64,000 bases of DNA, taken from Prunella strophiata. Taxonomy: Eukaryota > Chordata > Aves > Passeriformes > Prunellidae. The position numbers were made by a program, and so were the translations under genes. Each line of letters begins with the position of its first letter. Within the stretch, counting starts at the first letter, position 1. Positions 49,999 through 60,270 of the stretch are shown here, piece after piece. The notes beneath the pieces were generated by a model, which worked only from the letters and a program-made list of their open reading frames with translations, was not told the origin of the DNA and did not search any database. The stretch lies in assembly GCA_036583965.1 (NCBI GenBank), contig JAZBQD010000017.1, positions 25,144,385 to 25,208,384 on the forward strand. The letters run 5' to 3'.

Positions 49999-52900
49999 TC
50001 TCAGCTTTTTTTCAGGAAGTTATTTTCACTCACAGAACTTTGGAACACTGAATCTGCTATAAGACATGTGAAATTTCACTTCTCAAGCTACAAAGATTGC
50101 AAAGGACATTTTAAAGGTGATTTTATTGCATGACCATATACTAGAAGATTTCCATTCTACCTCCTGCCTTTTTCTAGGAAGAAAGAATGGAGTATTATTC
50201 AACTGACTTGGACAGCTCATCTGAAGCTGCTAAAATGTATCATTTCCAATGTTCATTTAGAGAGTTCTTAAAATGCTCACTGTTTATTTGACAGACCGTG
50301 AGATTTACATCCAGTTAGGAGCTTTATATCTCAATGTACACTGGCTGCTGAGTGTGTTTGCTTTGACAATCTCTATTGAACTGTCCCCAGCTGGAGTAGC
50401 ACCATCAAGCTGCATCACACTGAGGCAGTTTGTTCATTCCCATCTCATCACAGGATGATGCTCTTATAGTCTCAGATGGGTGCAAATACATTTTCTTCAG
50501 TGTCACAACAGATCAGCCAATAAGAATAGAAAAGCAAACTCATAAAACTTGAACTATGAAATAATGGAATAGTAAAGAAAGAAATTCAAAGCGCCATTTG
50601 AATTTGACAAAATCCTCAGACAACCAAACTATAACCTGAACAAATGTAATGTACAGAAATGCATGTGAGAAATAGTGGAACATTTTAAATATGCCTATGG
50701 TGAGATAGAAATCTAACCCAACAGGACACTCTGAGAAAAAGGAGGAATAAGAAGAGACCTTTATATCAATTTTTATCTAACCACACCTTGCATGGCAAAG
50801 GGTTGGGAATTAGAAGGAATAACTCAAATAACTTGGCATTTCTTTTGACACAGTGATCCATCTTTTTTTTCTTCTTTTATTTTTTCTCTTCTTTCCAACT
50901 TATCTATTTCTTTGAAGTGATGAACATTCAAAGGGGTTTACAGATTTTAAAAACACTTGAAAAATATTAAAAGAATGTTAAGATTCAGGGCCTTGATTGC
51001 TAACCTGATCTATATTGGATGTTTTCTGCTTTTCAGCCGCTCCTTGACTTGTGTCAGGGAAGACTTTACTGAAGAAGTTAAAGTGATATATGGATTTAGC
51101 TTCTCTTGTCAGCAAAAGGATACTTGTGTTGACACACCCAAGATGTCCCTAAGCCTTTCTCCACACTTGTCTTTGCCTCATCTTTTTGTAAGATCCTCTT
51201 TAATGAAACAATTTTTTGTAACTTTCCCTAGGAACTAATTTTTTTTTTATTATTAGGGAGCATGGTTGTGTTTGGTACATTTGATTTCCTTTGTTGGCCT
51301 GCTGAAATTGCTAGACAGCTGAAAATTATTAATTGATGGAGTGATAAAATGATGAATAGAAGGATAAAACCTGCAAGATAGAAGCTGAGTTAGAGAAATA
51401 AAATTCAGAAGAAGTGACTTTGTTTTTAATTGCAACATAAATTTGAGAAACAGGGTTATGAGATTTCATTTCTGCAAATGCTTATGGGAGTGAGTTTGAA
51501 GAGGCAAAAGCTCTCTATATTGACCCATTCTGGGCCGACATGGCCCATTGTGTAAAGTTATATTTAAGTAATCTGAGGGCAGTAAAGGCTCAGTGGGGAG
51601 CACCAGTTATAGTGAAAAGCAGGGAAATGGACAGTTCCAATGTGCACCACTAACAACACAATTTGCTTACATCATAAGCTATGAGATGTCGAAAAATCTG
51701 TTAAAAGACTGAAATGGGATAGAAGAGTAGAAAAGAGAAAAAAAAGAAGAGGAAGAAATCATCCTTGATTTTCCAGTGAGACAGTATACCAATGAAAGGA
51801 TCAGTATATTGTCAGTCACATTCCCATAATGATTACACAGGAAAAGCAAGACTTTTTCCCAGAGATCTACTGACTAGATTTTCACTGATTTAACTATGCA
51901 AACAGATTTTACCTATAGTAATTAAAAAAATTATTATTGTAGTAAAGTTAACAACCTGATCTCAAATGGAAAGGGAAAAAGATTTAGAGAAACTTGTTTT
52001 CTTTCAGGAAGTGTTTATCATTATAGCTTCAAAAATCTAAAGATGTGAATAACGATAAAAAAAAATCAATAAAATTAAAAATACAAATTATTAAAGGTTT
52101 TTTTTTCTTTTTGTTTTGCTTTCTGATTCATAAATGACACAATCTTTTAAGGACCTTTTTCTACTGCTGAAAATCACAGAATACCTTAAATAGAAATGAA
52201 CACTAGCTTTTCAAGTATTTACATGGCTTAGGAGCCTTTTATTCCAAGAAGACATCAGCCTCTAAATTAAATTCAAGAAATCATAAGTAACTTAAGAGAA
52301 CCATTAAAAATACCCAATTTCAAAAGAAAAAGAAAAAATTGGATGAAGAAAAATCAAAGAGAAAAAAAGTTATAGTAACAGTTCTAAGTCTGTCAAGCTC
52401 AGAATATCCTCTGTAAATGACTGGAGCAGCCAAAAGCTTGATCAGCTCATCCCTGCACTCCCAGACATGCTCACTTCTCACTTCATTTTGTAAGTAGACT
52501 ACTGTAAACAGCCCTAGATTAACTTGGAGCTATCAGTCTATTGCACAAGCACAATAGCCCTGAAGGAAAGACACTGTATTATTATCAGTCACTCAAAGCC
52601 TCCAGATCTAAAACATACAATTGCTCCCAGGTCTTTTCATAAAGTACAGTACAGTTAGCTAGTTTACATAGCATATTCAGCTTTTGTTGTGAATGGCAAA
52701 TGTAAAGCTTTCATGATATGAACTCACCAAATTTTGGAACACTTTCATTTTTGTTAATACTCATGAAAATATCCCGAGTTTGCCATGTGTATTCATATTA
52801 TATTTAAATTTCTGTTGTGCAGAAACCTTAAAAGATAAATACTATTTGTTGAAAACAGAATAAGATGGACTGGTATGTCATAAGAGGCTAAAAGCAGGAC

Positions 52901-55900
52901 TGAAATATCCTGACAGAGTTTGCTTCTCGTTCATTAGCAATACTACCATTAAATCAAAGTAAAAACCAAACCAAATCAACATAGAAAACAAGTTTTCCCT
53001 GCAAAAAGTCCCACAAAAAGTAAACCTGTAACAAACAGTGCCTTATTTTTACTGTTTGAAGAATTGTTTTAGGCTTCTATGTACTGAAGAGAGTCCCAAA
53101 AAAATATTTGAGTTGTTCATTACATGACCAGGGTTACCCTTATTCTCCCTCCTGTCCCTAAAAGAGCACTGGACCTTGATAGGATACCAATTGCTCTGTG
53201 CCATAGTGCCACCATGCAAAATTTGAGGGGAAAATAGGAATATCTTGATTTGGCAGTCAATTTCCCCACTGCTTCTTGGAGTTTTTTTGATAAGTTCCTT
53301 GGCTAGTAAAGCAATTTAAGACTTATGAGAAGGTATTTCTCCCACCAGCTTTGTAGAGTTTGTAGAGCTCCTAATTTTTGGCCCATTTTTTCAGCCAGAA
53401 GAGTATCATGGAAAGCTGGAAAAAGTTTATCCTTTGATGCAAATAGTGAAAAGTTTGAACCTTTATTGAGACAACAAACGTAATAACAGTTTAAGTGTAC
53501 TTAGCTTTTACAGTACAGACCACAAAAGACTACTAAAAATGAGGGACAGAAAAGAGAAAAAGTAATATTTTCTGAAAGGCAAATTAAGAATTGCATGTGC
53601 GTTTTGCTTCTGGTGTTCCATATACTGCACAGTTTGAAAGCTTTGACTTCTATCACTGTCGACTTCCATTTAATAGCTAACCTTTCAATTAAATATTACA
53701 AATAATTTATTTTAAAAATGGTTTAGCATCTGAGTCTTAAGGAGATAAATATTAGTGAAGCATCAACAATCCTAATGCAACAGGATCCTGAATAACAATC
53801 CTGATTCAACTTCCCATTCATATCATCAGAATAAAGCTATCATGAGAAATACAGACACATGGCAAGAACATTTTACAAGGCTGTAGGTTTCTATAGGAAA
53901 ATAAAGTGAAACTAAAAACACATATATACATATATAATCCTATATATATTGTTATTTTCAGCGCTTTTCTTCTCACTATATATCAGCATGAAATTTCCCC
54001 AGTTATTATGGGGATGATGAGTTGCAACATTTTGTTTATGAAATTGTTAGTCATATTTCAGTCACTTGTCCACTTCTTTCCTCTTTATTTTTTGATTTTT
54101 TTTTTTAGTTTTTCAATGTTAAAAACTGCAATCTGTTAAAAATATATTAATTAAATTACCAGTTTAATGTCAGAGAATAATTCAGTTGCAGCAGTAAGTG
54201 GTCAATATGTACTTTTCCCAATGGTTACAAAAATAATTCTGTTGCAAATACTTTTTTCTGAAAACAGGCAGAATACAATGGTTGTGCAGCTGTGAAATAG
54301 ATACAGATATAGCTGACCTGCATCTATCTGAGTGTACTCCAAACCTAGAAGTCTGGAGAAATGGATGGGAAGACAGTTTTCTGTACTTCTGTTTGGGCTG
54401 TCTCTTACCCACAGGGTCATATCTGGAGGTTGTACAGTCCAGATCACAAGGTACAGTGTCACCTGAACACTCCTCTAACTTTTCCTGAGCCAAACTGTGT
54501 ATTTGTAAGGTACAACTCACATTGGCACAAACTTGGAATTTGTTCAGCAGCATCCACTGCTGCCCTAGACATACTTCAGAACAGTTTTGACTAGATTTGG
54601 TAAATAATATATCACTTATCCTTTACCAAGGAGAAAATCAGCTGTAAGCTGGTAGAGCCTTAGCTTATCACATTGTCTTGATTCTTAGATTTAGTTTGTA
54701 CCAGAGTGCCATGTTCCTGCACAGTTTTCAAGATTTTCACTTGAAAATATAAAAGCTACAGGAACATACAGAAAAAAAAGATAAAAAGTGTTCATGATCT
54801 TCCCCCTCCCATGTGAAATATCCATCAAAATGAGATAAGACAGATTGACTTTTGGTAATGTTTTAGTATGTCCTTACCACATTGCCTTATTTTAGGTCAA
54901 TTGGTTTCTGCAGGTTGTTCTAAGAAATGAGATGAATTGTTTAAACAGGAGTCTTAGAGATGAAAGAGAATTCACAGTATCTAATAATAAACAAGTATTA
55001 TAGTAAAATAAACAGGCTATCAGCCCTAAAATTCATACACCTAACAACCTTTTAATAAAATAACTTACATAGATGCCACTAAACTCTGTTGACTGAATTA
55101 TTTACATTTTTTCATTGCTCTCACAGTGGTTATATGCTATTGGGTGTAGAGATTCTTCTTGCTATCAAAATGTAAGGAAATAACTCCACCTCCTTTCATC
55201 AATTTTTTTTTTTCTCTAAAGAAAACAGTTTACTGTACAAAATAAAGAGCTGCTCAGAAGTAAAATTGTGAAAGTCATTTGCATTTGTGATTGTGAAATA
55301 GATTTTTTGGACAGAGGGAGCACTGAGATAGAACTTGCAATTGAAAAAACCTGAAAACTGTCAATAAAAAAAACTTACTTCAATAGACTTACCTGTTTAA
55401 CTCTTTTAAAACTCCAACACTTCCTCTTTACCCCACAAATCTTTTAGCCACTGGGTGAAGTCAAAATACAGCACTTGATTATAACAATCCCAGCCTCTCA
55501 TGGACAACAGCATCTCTCATGGTACCACACTCAGAATGCTTGAAGCAGACCTGGAAAATGCAGATATTCTTACATTTTTATAGAAATTTACTCAACCACG
55601 TCTTAGTATAAGGAAATACGAGCACTTAATGAATGACTACATTATAAAGGAGTATAAAACCATCAATATCACTTGGTGAACAAGATGGGGACTGAGAAGG
55701 CATGTTCCAGAAAACATATTTTAGCTGAGTATATGCAATTCTGTTGCACTTACTGACCCATTAAAACTGTCAGGAATAAGAAACAGTATTTATCTTTTTT
55801 TTTTTTTTTTAATGCAGATTTTCAGACATAGACTTGTAAGTCCTTTCTCATTTGAATTTCAAAATTAGTACTTTCTTCTGAACCAAGAGAATCTTACCTG

Positions 55901-56239
55901 AGAAAGGTCATGGAAAGCTTTCAGTACAATTATAGTTAGTTGTTCCATGAGAGCTTTGCTGAGTACCATTTTGTTCAGTATCTTTAATGGAAAATTGTAA
56001 CATCCAACTGGACAATGCAATGCAAACTCATAGCAATACTAGGCTCTTCTCTTTAAAAAGTAAAGCAAGTAAAGAATTCAGGTGGTATATTGAAAGATGG
56101 TTGTATTATTTATCTAGAACTCTGCTTCTGTATAGTTGCAATATTTCTTGAAATAATTTTCATTTATAAGTACCTATCAGTAATTCACAGAATCACTTCT
56201 GCTCAAGGAATTAATGAAGAATACTCCTGGAAAAGTGCT
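49999..56239. other. Unique AT-rich non-coding DNA, no gene seen
   Basis: No gene, RNA gene or transposon end is supported. Frames reach about 123 codons (minus strand near 54,182-54,553) without a recognisable domain. A T run lies at 55,795-55,811. A weak CR1-tail-like phrase near 52,165 ('aaaatcacagaatacc') is too short to call. Confidence 0.55.
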
Positions 56240-57227
56240 TTTCAAGTCACTGGAGCCAGTGAATACTAGACACTTTTTAAGCACCACCTCCTAAGAGCAC
56301 AGTAACAGGCAATTCCAAAGTGTCAGAAGTCAAGCAAGCAGAACAAAAAGGCCAGCCTGCCTGACAAGGATCTTCTTTTGGAGATAAGGCAAAAAAAGGA
56401 AGGTGTAAGTGAGAGCAACATCAGGTGATGTGGGAGGAATACAGAAATGCTGCTTACCACTGTACAGAGAGCATTATTCAAAAATAGTTAATAGAGCTGG
56501 CTGATTTCATTGCAAAGTCTCTCTTGATGATTTTTTGAATGGTCTTGGGAATCTGGAGAGGTCCCAGCTCACAGGAAGCTGAGGAACATTGTTCTAATCT
56601 TTAAAAAGGGCAAGAAGAATGAGCCTGGAAAATACAAGCTTGTCAATCTCACTTCACTGCCTGGTAAGGCTATAGAGAAGATTATTCTGGGAGATATTGA
56701 AAAACTGAATGACACCTGAATAACAACACAGTCACCAGCATGGCTTCTTGACGGGAAAGTCCTGCTTGTCAAACCTTTTTTCTTTTTATAACAAGGTAAC
56801 CCACCTAGTTGATCAAGGGAAGCCAGCTGATGTAATAATTTTGCATTTCAGTAAAGCTTTTGATACTGTGTCTTACAGAAGCCTTCTGGATGAAATAGCC
56901 AGCACACAGCTGAATAAACACATCATGGGACAGGTGAGCAATCACAGGTCTGTGTGTCTTGCTCACAGGTCAGGCACAAAGGATTACAGTAAATGGGGTG
57001 ACCTAAGACTGAGGAACTGTCACTGGTTGCCTTCCACAGGTCTACATCCTCAGTCCTGTGCTCTGCAACATCTTCATTAGCTGCACGGACACAGGACTGC
57101 AAGGGATTCTAAGTAAGTTTGCAGCTGACACAAAATTGGGAGAAGCTGCTGACTCTCCCTAAGGCAGGGAGGCCTGGGCAAATATTTGCCTGCAGAGAGG
57201 CCTGGGCAAATAAGACGGCTGGGCAAC
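56240..57227 (+). mobile_element. CR1 LINE, plus strand, left piece with broken reverse transcriptase
   Basis: From about 56,240 ('cactggagccagtgaatac') the sequence follows CR1 ORF2. The region upstream of the polymerase comes first ('ggcaattccaaagtgtcag'), with an internal deletion, then the reverse transcriptase. Readable parts are the fingers segment (GKYKLVNLTSLPGKAIEKII, about 56,625-56,690) and FSKAFDT (56,847-56,867). The catalytic box reads FAAD at 57,118-57,129 instead of the family's FADD, so an essential aspartate is lost. Frames shift more than once. A local echo of 'aggcctgggcaaata' occurs at 57,170 and 57,199. The element stops at 57,227 where a retroviral insertion begins, and it resumes at 59,116. 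Confidence 0.9.
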
Positions 57228-57933
57228 TGCGGGAACTGCTCTTGTCAGCCCCGTGACCTGCCCCTGCAGTGGCTTCTGTGCCCCGCCGCTTTGGAGTCTG
57301 GAACCAGCCCGGACTCCCCTCCGCCTCCTTCAGACTGTCCCGAGCCGTGCTCTCCTGAGACGGAGCCTGGGACAGCCAAAGAAGTCACCAGCCTGGCTGC
57401 CGCTGGTCTCATGTCCCGGCAGGATGCGGCTGGGGCCGCGGGTCAGAGCTGGGCAGCAACACTGCATTGTACCGTGAGGGAGGGCGGCACCAGAGGCACC
57501 GAGGGTCACCCTCTAGTCCCTAGCAGACGTGGGTGCTGCCAAGATCCCCAAAGCCCGGAAAAAGCTTCTCCTTTCCACTTGCCAACACGGAAAGGCAAGT
57601 GGTCCTGGAGAGAGGAGCGGGAGGCGTTCGGCCTTCCTCACGTTCTGGCATGGGGGGTGGCGGAAGGGCGAAATGCCGGCCGGGTGGCCGAGACACTGGC
57701 AGCTTGGTGGGGGCGGGCGGTGAAAGAAAAGATGAAAATGGATCACACATCTAGGGGTGGGCTTCGGCCGCCCCAAGGACCCCAGGAACAGGGGCCCCAG
57801 ATGATACCAGTAAAAAGCTGGGGGAAGGGAACAAGCCGAATGAATCTGGGCTCCGCGAAGGGTCTGGGCTTCTTGGCCCGCCCATCAGGGCCCGGTCTTC
57901 TGCCTCGCCCGCAGCCTGCTGCTGGCCTTTCTT
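57228..57933. other. GC-rich, CpG-containing block of unknown origin
   Basis: This block is strikingly G+C- and CpG-rich compared with all surrounding DNA, for example 'gcccggcc/gccggccgggtgg'-type words near 57,680. A frame open from 57,186 to 57,935 runs through it, but that frame begins at TTG inside CR1. The first in-frame ATG is near 57,411, leaving about 174 codons. The predicted protein is rich in Pro, Gly, Ala and Arg and shows no domain I recognise, including no gag zinc knuckle. Overlapping open frames on both strands are expected from GC richness alone. It could be captured cellular RNA, a GC-rich LTR or leader, or a CpG-rich fragment of a gene. Confidence 0.6.
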
Positions 57934-58044
57934 AAAAAAAAAAACACCAAAAAAAAAAAAAACAAAACAAAACAAAAAAAAAAAAAACAAAAACAAAAAC
58001 AAAAAAAAAACCAAAAAAAAAAAAAAAAAAAACCACCAAAAAAA
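57934..58044 (+). repeat. A-rich tract with interspersed C
   Basis: About 110 bases are almost all A, interrupted by single or paired C (aacaaaac and accacc-type breaks). The tract directly follows the GC-rich block. It resembles a degraded poly(A) tail, but no AATAAA signal lies just upstream ('gctggcctttcttaaa'). It may also be a grown low-complexity repeat. Confidence 0.9.
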
Positions 58045-58193
58045 GGAAAACACATTGTCTTCATAGACGTCTCAGAGCCCTAGAACATCACAAGTTAGGC
58101 TCGGCCTGGTTGTCGGCCTGGTTGTATGTTAAAGGCTGTTGCCATGGCTTTCCAGCAGTTTTCTTAAGTGTCTGAATTTGGTAAAGTCTGCTT

Positions 58194-58560
58194 ATGCAGC
58201 AGATGCACTCAATTGTTTTGAAAACTTTGGGGATGCAATTCAGACCTGAGTTCATTTGTATCACTCGAGTTGTTCATTCAGGACATGACTGCATAGGCCA
58301 AAAGCCTTGCATGATTCTGCTATCAAAGTGCACACACTCTGCAAAAGCAATTTCAATGAATGCCAACCAAGATTTGACCTGCTGCACCTTACTGGCAGGG
58401 ACAAATCCCAGAGGCCTAAAGGTTTTGCAGCTCTGGCAAACAGATGTTACTCATCTTGCCAAATCTGGCTGATTTGAGTATGTGCATGTGTTTATTGATA
58501 CCTTCTTTTCTGCCATGTGGGCATCTACTCACACTGGGAAATGGGTTTTGGTAAGTTGGA
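58194..58560 (+). pseudogene. Endogenous retroviral pol fragment: integrase N-terminus and start of catalytic core
   Basis: In the frame starting with ATG at 58,194 the translation contains DLTCC (zinc-finger region), NPRGL (58,404-58,418) and LQLWQTDVTH (58,428-58,454). These are hallmark integrase motifs of beta-type retroviruses and ERVK. The Asp at 58,443-58,445 is the first residue of the D,D-35-E triad. A TGA stop at 58,470-58,472 interrupts the frame, after which EYVHVFIDTF (58,476-58,505) continues the core. Two stops follow near 58,565, and the second Asp and the Glu are absent. The N-terminal HH part of the zinc finger is poorly readable and probably frameshifted. The fragment cannot encode an active enzyme. 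Confidence 0.85.
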
Positions 58561-58815
58561 CTGCCAGTCCTTTGGCAGACTGATGATGGTTTGTTATTAT
58601 ATTAGAATTAGTAACTGATTTCTTAGATTAATAATTACCTCTTGCACGAGAGATTGCAGAGAATTCAACAGTTTATGTTGAAAGTCTCTTTGACTGTTCT
58701 GAGCCAATGTCTGTTTGAGGTTTTGATTGATAGCTGATAAACCTTTGGAGCTATGTTTGTTCTCTTTCCTGCAAGGGATCCCACAGATTATAAACACCGC
58801 CTCCTCCTTTAAACG

Positions 58816-58826
58816 AAAAGGGGGAA
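58816..58826 (+). other. Polypurine tract of the retroviral element
   Basis: The purine run AAAAGGGGGAA lies one base before the TG that opens the LTR. This is the position and composition expected for the primer of plus-strand DNA synthesis in a retrovirus, and it fixes the orientation as plus. Confidence 0.75.
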
Positions 58827-58827
58827 T

Positions 58828-59115
58828 TGTGGATATTCTCAGTTCAGTCTCTCCCAGGCTGAGCCTGGGAATCTTAGAGGAGAATAATTCAAACAATTAT
58901 TATCTCTCTTTCTGTAGCCATTGTTTATAAATATGGTTTGCTAGAGTGTGCTATTGATAGCTCGCCAATAATGTGAGAGGTTTTCACTTTGAGACCAATC
59001 ATGTCTTAGGTCCACCACTGTTTCGATAAGAACTGTAGATTTCTAATAATAATGCCATCTGCGTCATGGTAATAATCAATGCTGATTATTACGCGGCTGG
59101 GGGCCTGCTACCACA
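58828..59115 (+). mobile_element. 3' LTR of the composite endogenous retrovirus
   Basis: This 288 bp segment starts TGTGGATATTCTCAG after the polypurine tract and ends GGCCTGCTACCACA at the target-site duplication. A TATA-like 'tttataaatatgg' lies at about 58,923. No clear AATAAA is seen downstream; the nearest A/T-rich word is 'ctaataataatgcc' at about 59,042. No matching LTR exists at the left end of the insert. The length fits short avian ERVK-type LTRs, but the family name is not assigned. Confidence 0.72.
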
Positions 59116-59904
59116 GGCAATCATCAACAATACAAGGTTCAACAAGGGCAAATGCCAGATTCTGCACATGGGACAGAGCAATCATGGGTTTGTGTACACA
59201 TTAGGGAATGAGATGCTGGAAAGCAGTGCCATGACAAGGGATCTGGGAGTCCTGGTCAGTGGCAAGTTGAACATGAGTCAGCAGTGCCCTGGCAGCCAGG
59301 AGGGTCACCCATGTCCTGGGGGCATCAGGCACAGCATCACAGCCAGGCAAGGGAGGAGATTGTCCTGCTCTGCTCTGCCCTGCTCTGGGGCAGCCTCACC
59401 TCGAGTGCTGGGGGCAGTTTTGGGTGCCACAGTATAAGAAAGATGTAAAGTCATTACAGAGTGTCCAAAGGAGGTCAAAGAAGATGGGGAAGGGCCTTGA
59501 GGTGAAGCCGTATGAGGAGTGGCTGAGGTCACTTGGTCTGTTCAGCCTGGAGGAGACTGAGGGGTGACCTCCCTGCAGTTACATCTTCCTCATGAGGGGA
59601 AGAGAAGCGGCAGAGACTGGTCTCTTCTCAGTGGTCCGCAGTGACAGGACACAAGAGAATGGCCTGAAGTTGTGTCAGGAGAGGTTTAGGTTAGCTATCA
59701 GGAAGATGTTCTTCACTCAGAGGGTATCTGGGCACTGGAACAGGGACCTCAGAGTGGTCATGACACCATCCTGCAGAGCTCAAAAGCTTTTGGACAATGC
59801 TCTCAGGCACATGAGAGTATGTGGGTATATCCTGTGCAGGGCCAGGAACTGGACTTTGACAGTCCTTGTGGGTCCCTTCCACCTTGGCATATTCTGTCAT
59901 TTTT
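59116..59904 (+). mobile_element. CR1 LINE, plus strand, right piece to the 3' end
   Basis: CR1 resumes with 'ggcaatcatcaacaatacaa' and follows ORF2 to its C-terminus. The readable segments are FNKGKCQILHMG (about 59,137) and then MTRDLGVLVSGKLNMSQQC (59,231-59,287). It continues into the 3' UTR ('gaggagtggctgaggtcac', 'gcactggaacagggacc') and the degraded terminus 'cttggcatattctgtcat'. Together with the left piece this is one CR1 of about 1.8 kb. Frameshifts and stops make it inactive. Confidence 0.9.
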
Positions 59905-60270
59905 GTATTTATGTTGGGAAAGACCTCTATGATAATAGAGTCCAACCTTTGACTGATCTAGGCCATGCAACTAAGTGCCATGTCCAGTCATTTCTAGAAC
60001 ACCTGCAGGGATGGTGTCTCCCCCACTGCCCCAGGCAGTCAGTTCCAATGCTTACCAGCCCCTTCCATGACATCCAGCCTGAACCTTACCTGGAGCTATT
60101 CAAGGCTTTGTTCTCTTGTCCTGTCACTGGTTTTCTGGGATAAGAGGCCAAGCCCTGTCTTTCCACTATCTCCTTTCATGTATTTGTGGAGAATTATAAG
60201 GTCTCTCCTGAGCTTTCATTTCTCTGGGGTAAACAACCCCTACTCTCTCAGAGACACTTATCACATGACT
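59905..60270 (-). mobile_element. CR1 LINE, minus strand, tail-to-tail with the previous copy
   Basis: The plus strand shows a reversed CR1 3' end ('ttgggaaagacctctatgat', 'agagtccaacctttgac') running into the reversed UTR ('gcagggatggtgtctcccc', 'tctcttgtcctgtcactgg', 'ggtaaacaacccctactctc'). Its terminus abuts the terminus of the plus-strand copy. The 5' truncation is near 60,270. Confidence 0.88.

Larger units (their letters stand above)
57228..59115 (+). mobile_element. Composite endogenous retrovirus inserted in CR1, with target-site duplication
   Basis: This 1,888 bp insert interrupts the CR1 within the phrase 'ggctgggcaatcatcaac'. GGCAAC precedes it (57,222-57,227) and GGCAAT follows it (59,116-59,121). 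This is a 5-6 bp target-site duplication, and removing the insert and one copy restores normal CR1 order. The insert begins TG and ends CA. In order it holds a GC-rich block, an A-rich tract, a betaretrovirus/ERVK-like integrase fragment, a polypurine tract and a 288 bp LTR. The left end does not match the 3' LTR, so this is not a simple provirus. It may be a chimeric element, or a provirus whose 5' half was replaced later. There is no complete viral gene. Confidence 0.75.

Noticed and set aside
52160..52200. Short CR1-tail-like phrase
   Set aside because: Only about a dozen bases resemble a CR1 terminus and no CR1 body lies on either side.
57186..57935. Longest open frame in the window (249 codons)
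   Set aside because: It starts at TTG inside CR1 sequence, crosses the insertion junction and owes its openness to GC richness. Overlapping frames on both strands are equally open and no domain is recognisable.
58597..58896. Minus-strand frame with a heptad-like Leu/Gln-rich segment resembling a coiled coil
   Set aside because: It runs antisense across the polypurine tract and the start of the LTR, so coding on that strand would conflict with the element's orientation. The resemblance to an envelope coiled coil is too weak to call.
59592..60143. 183-codon plus-strand frame
   Set aside because: It spans the 3' UTR of one CR1 and the reversed 3' UTR of another, so it is not a gene.
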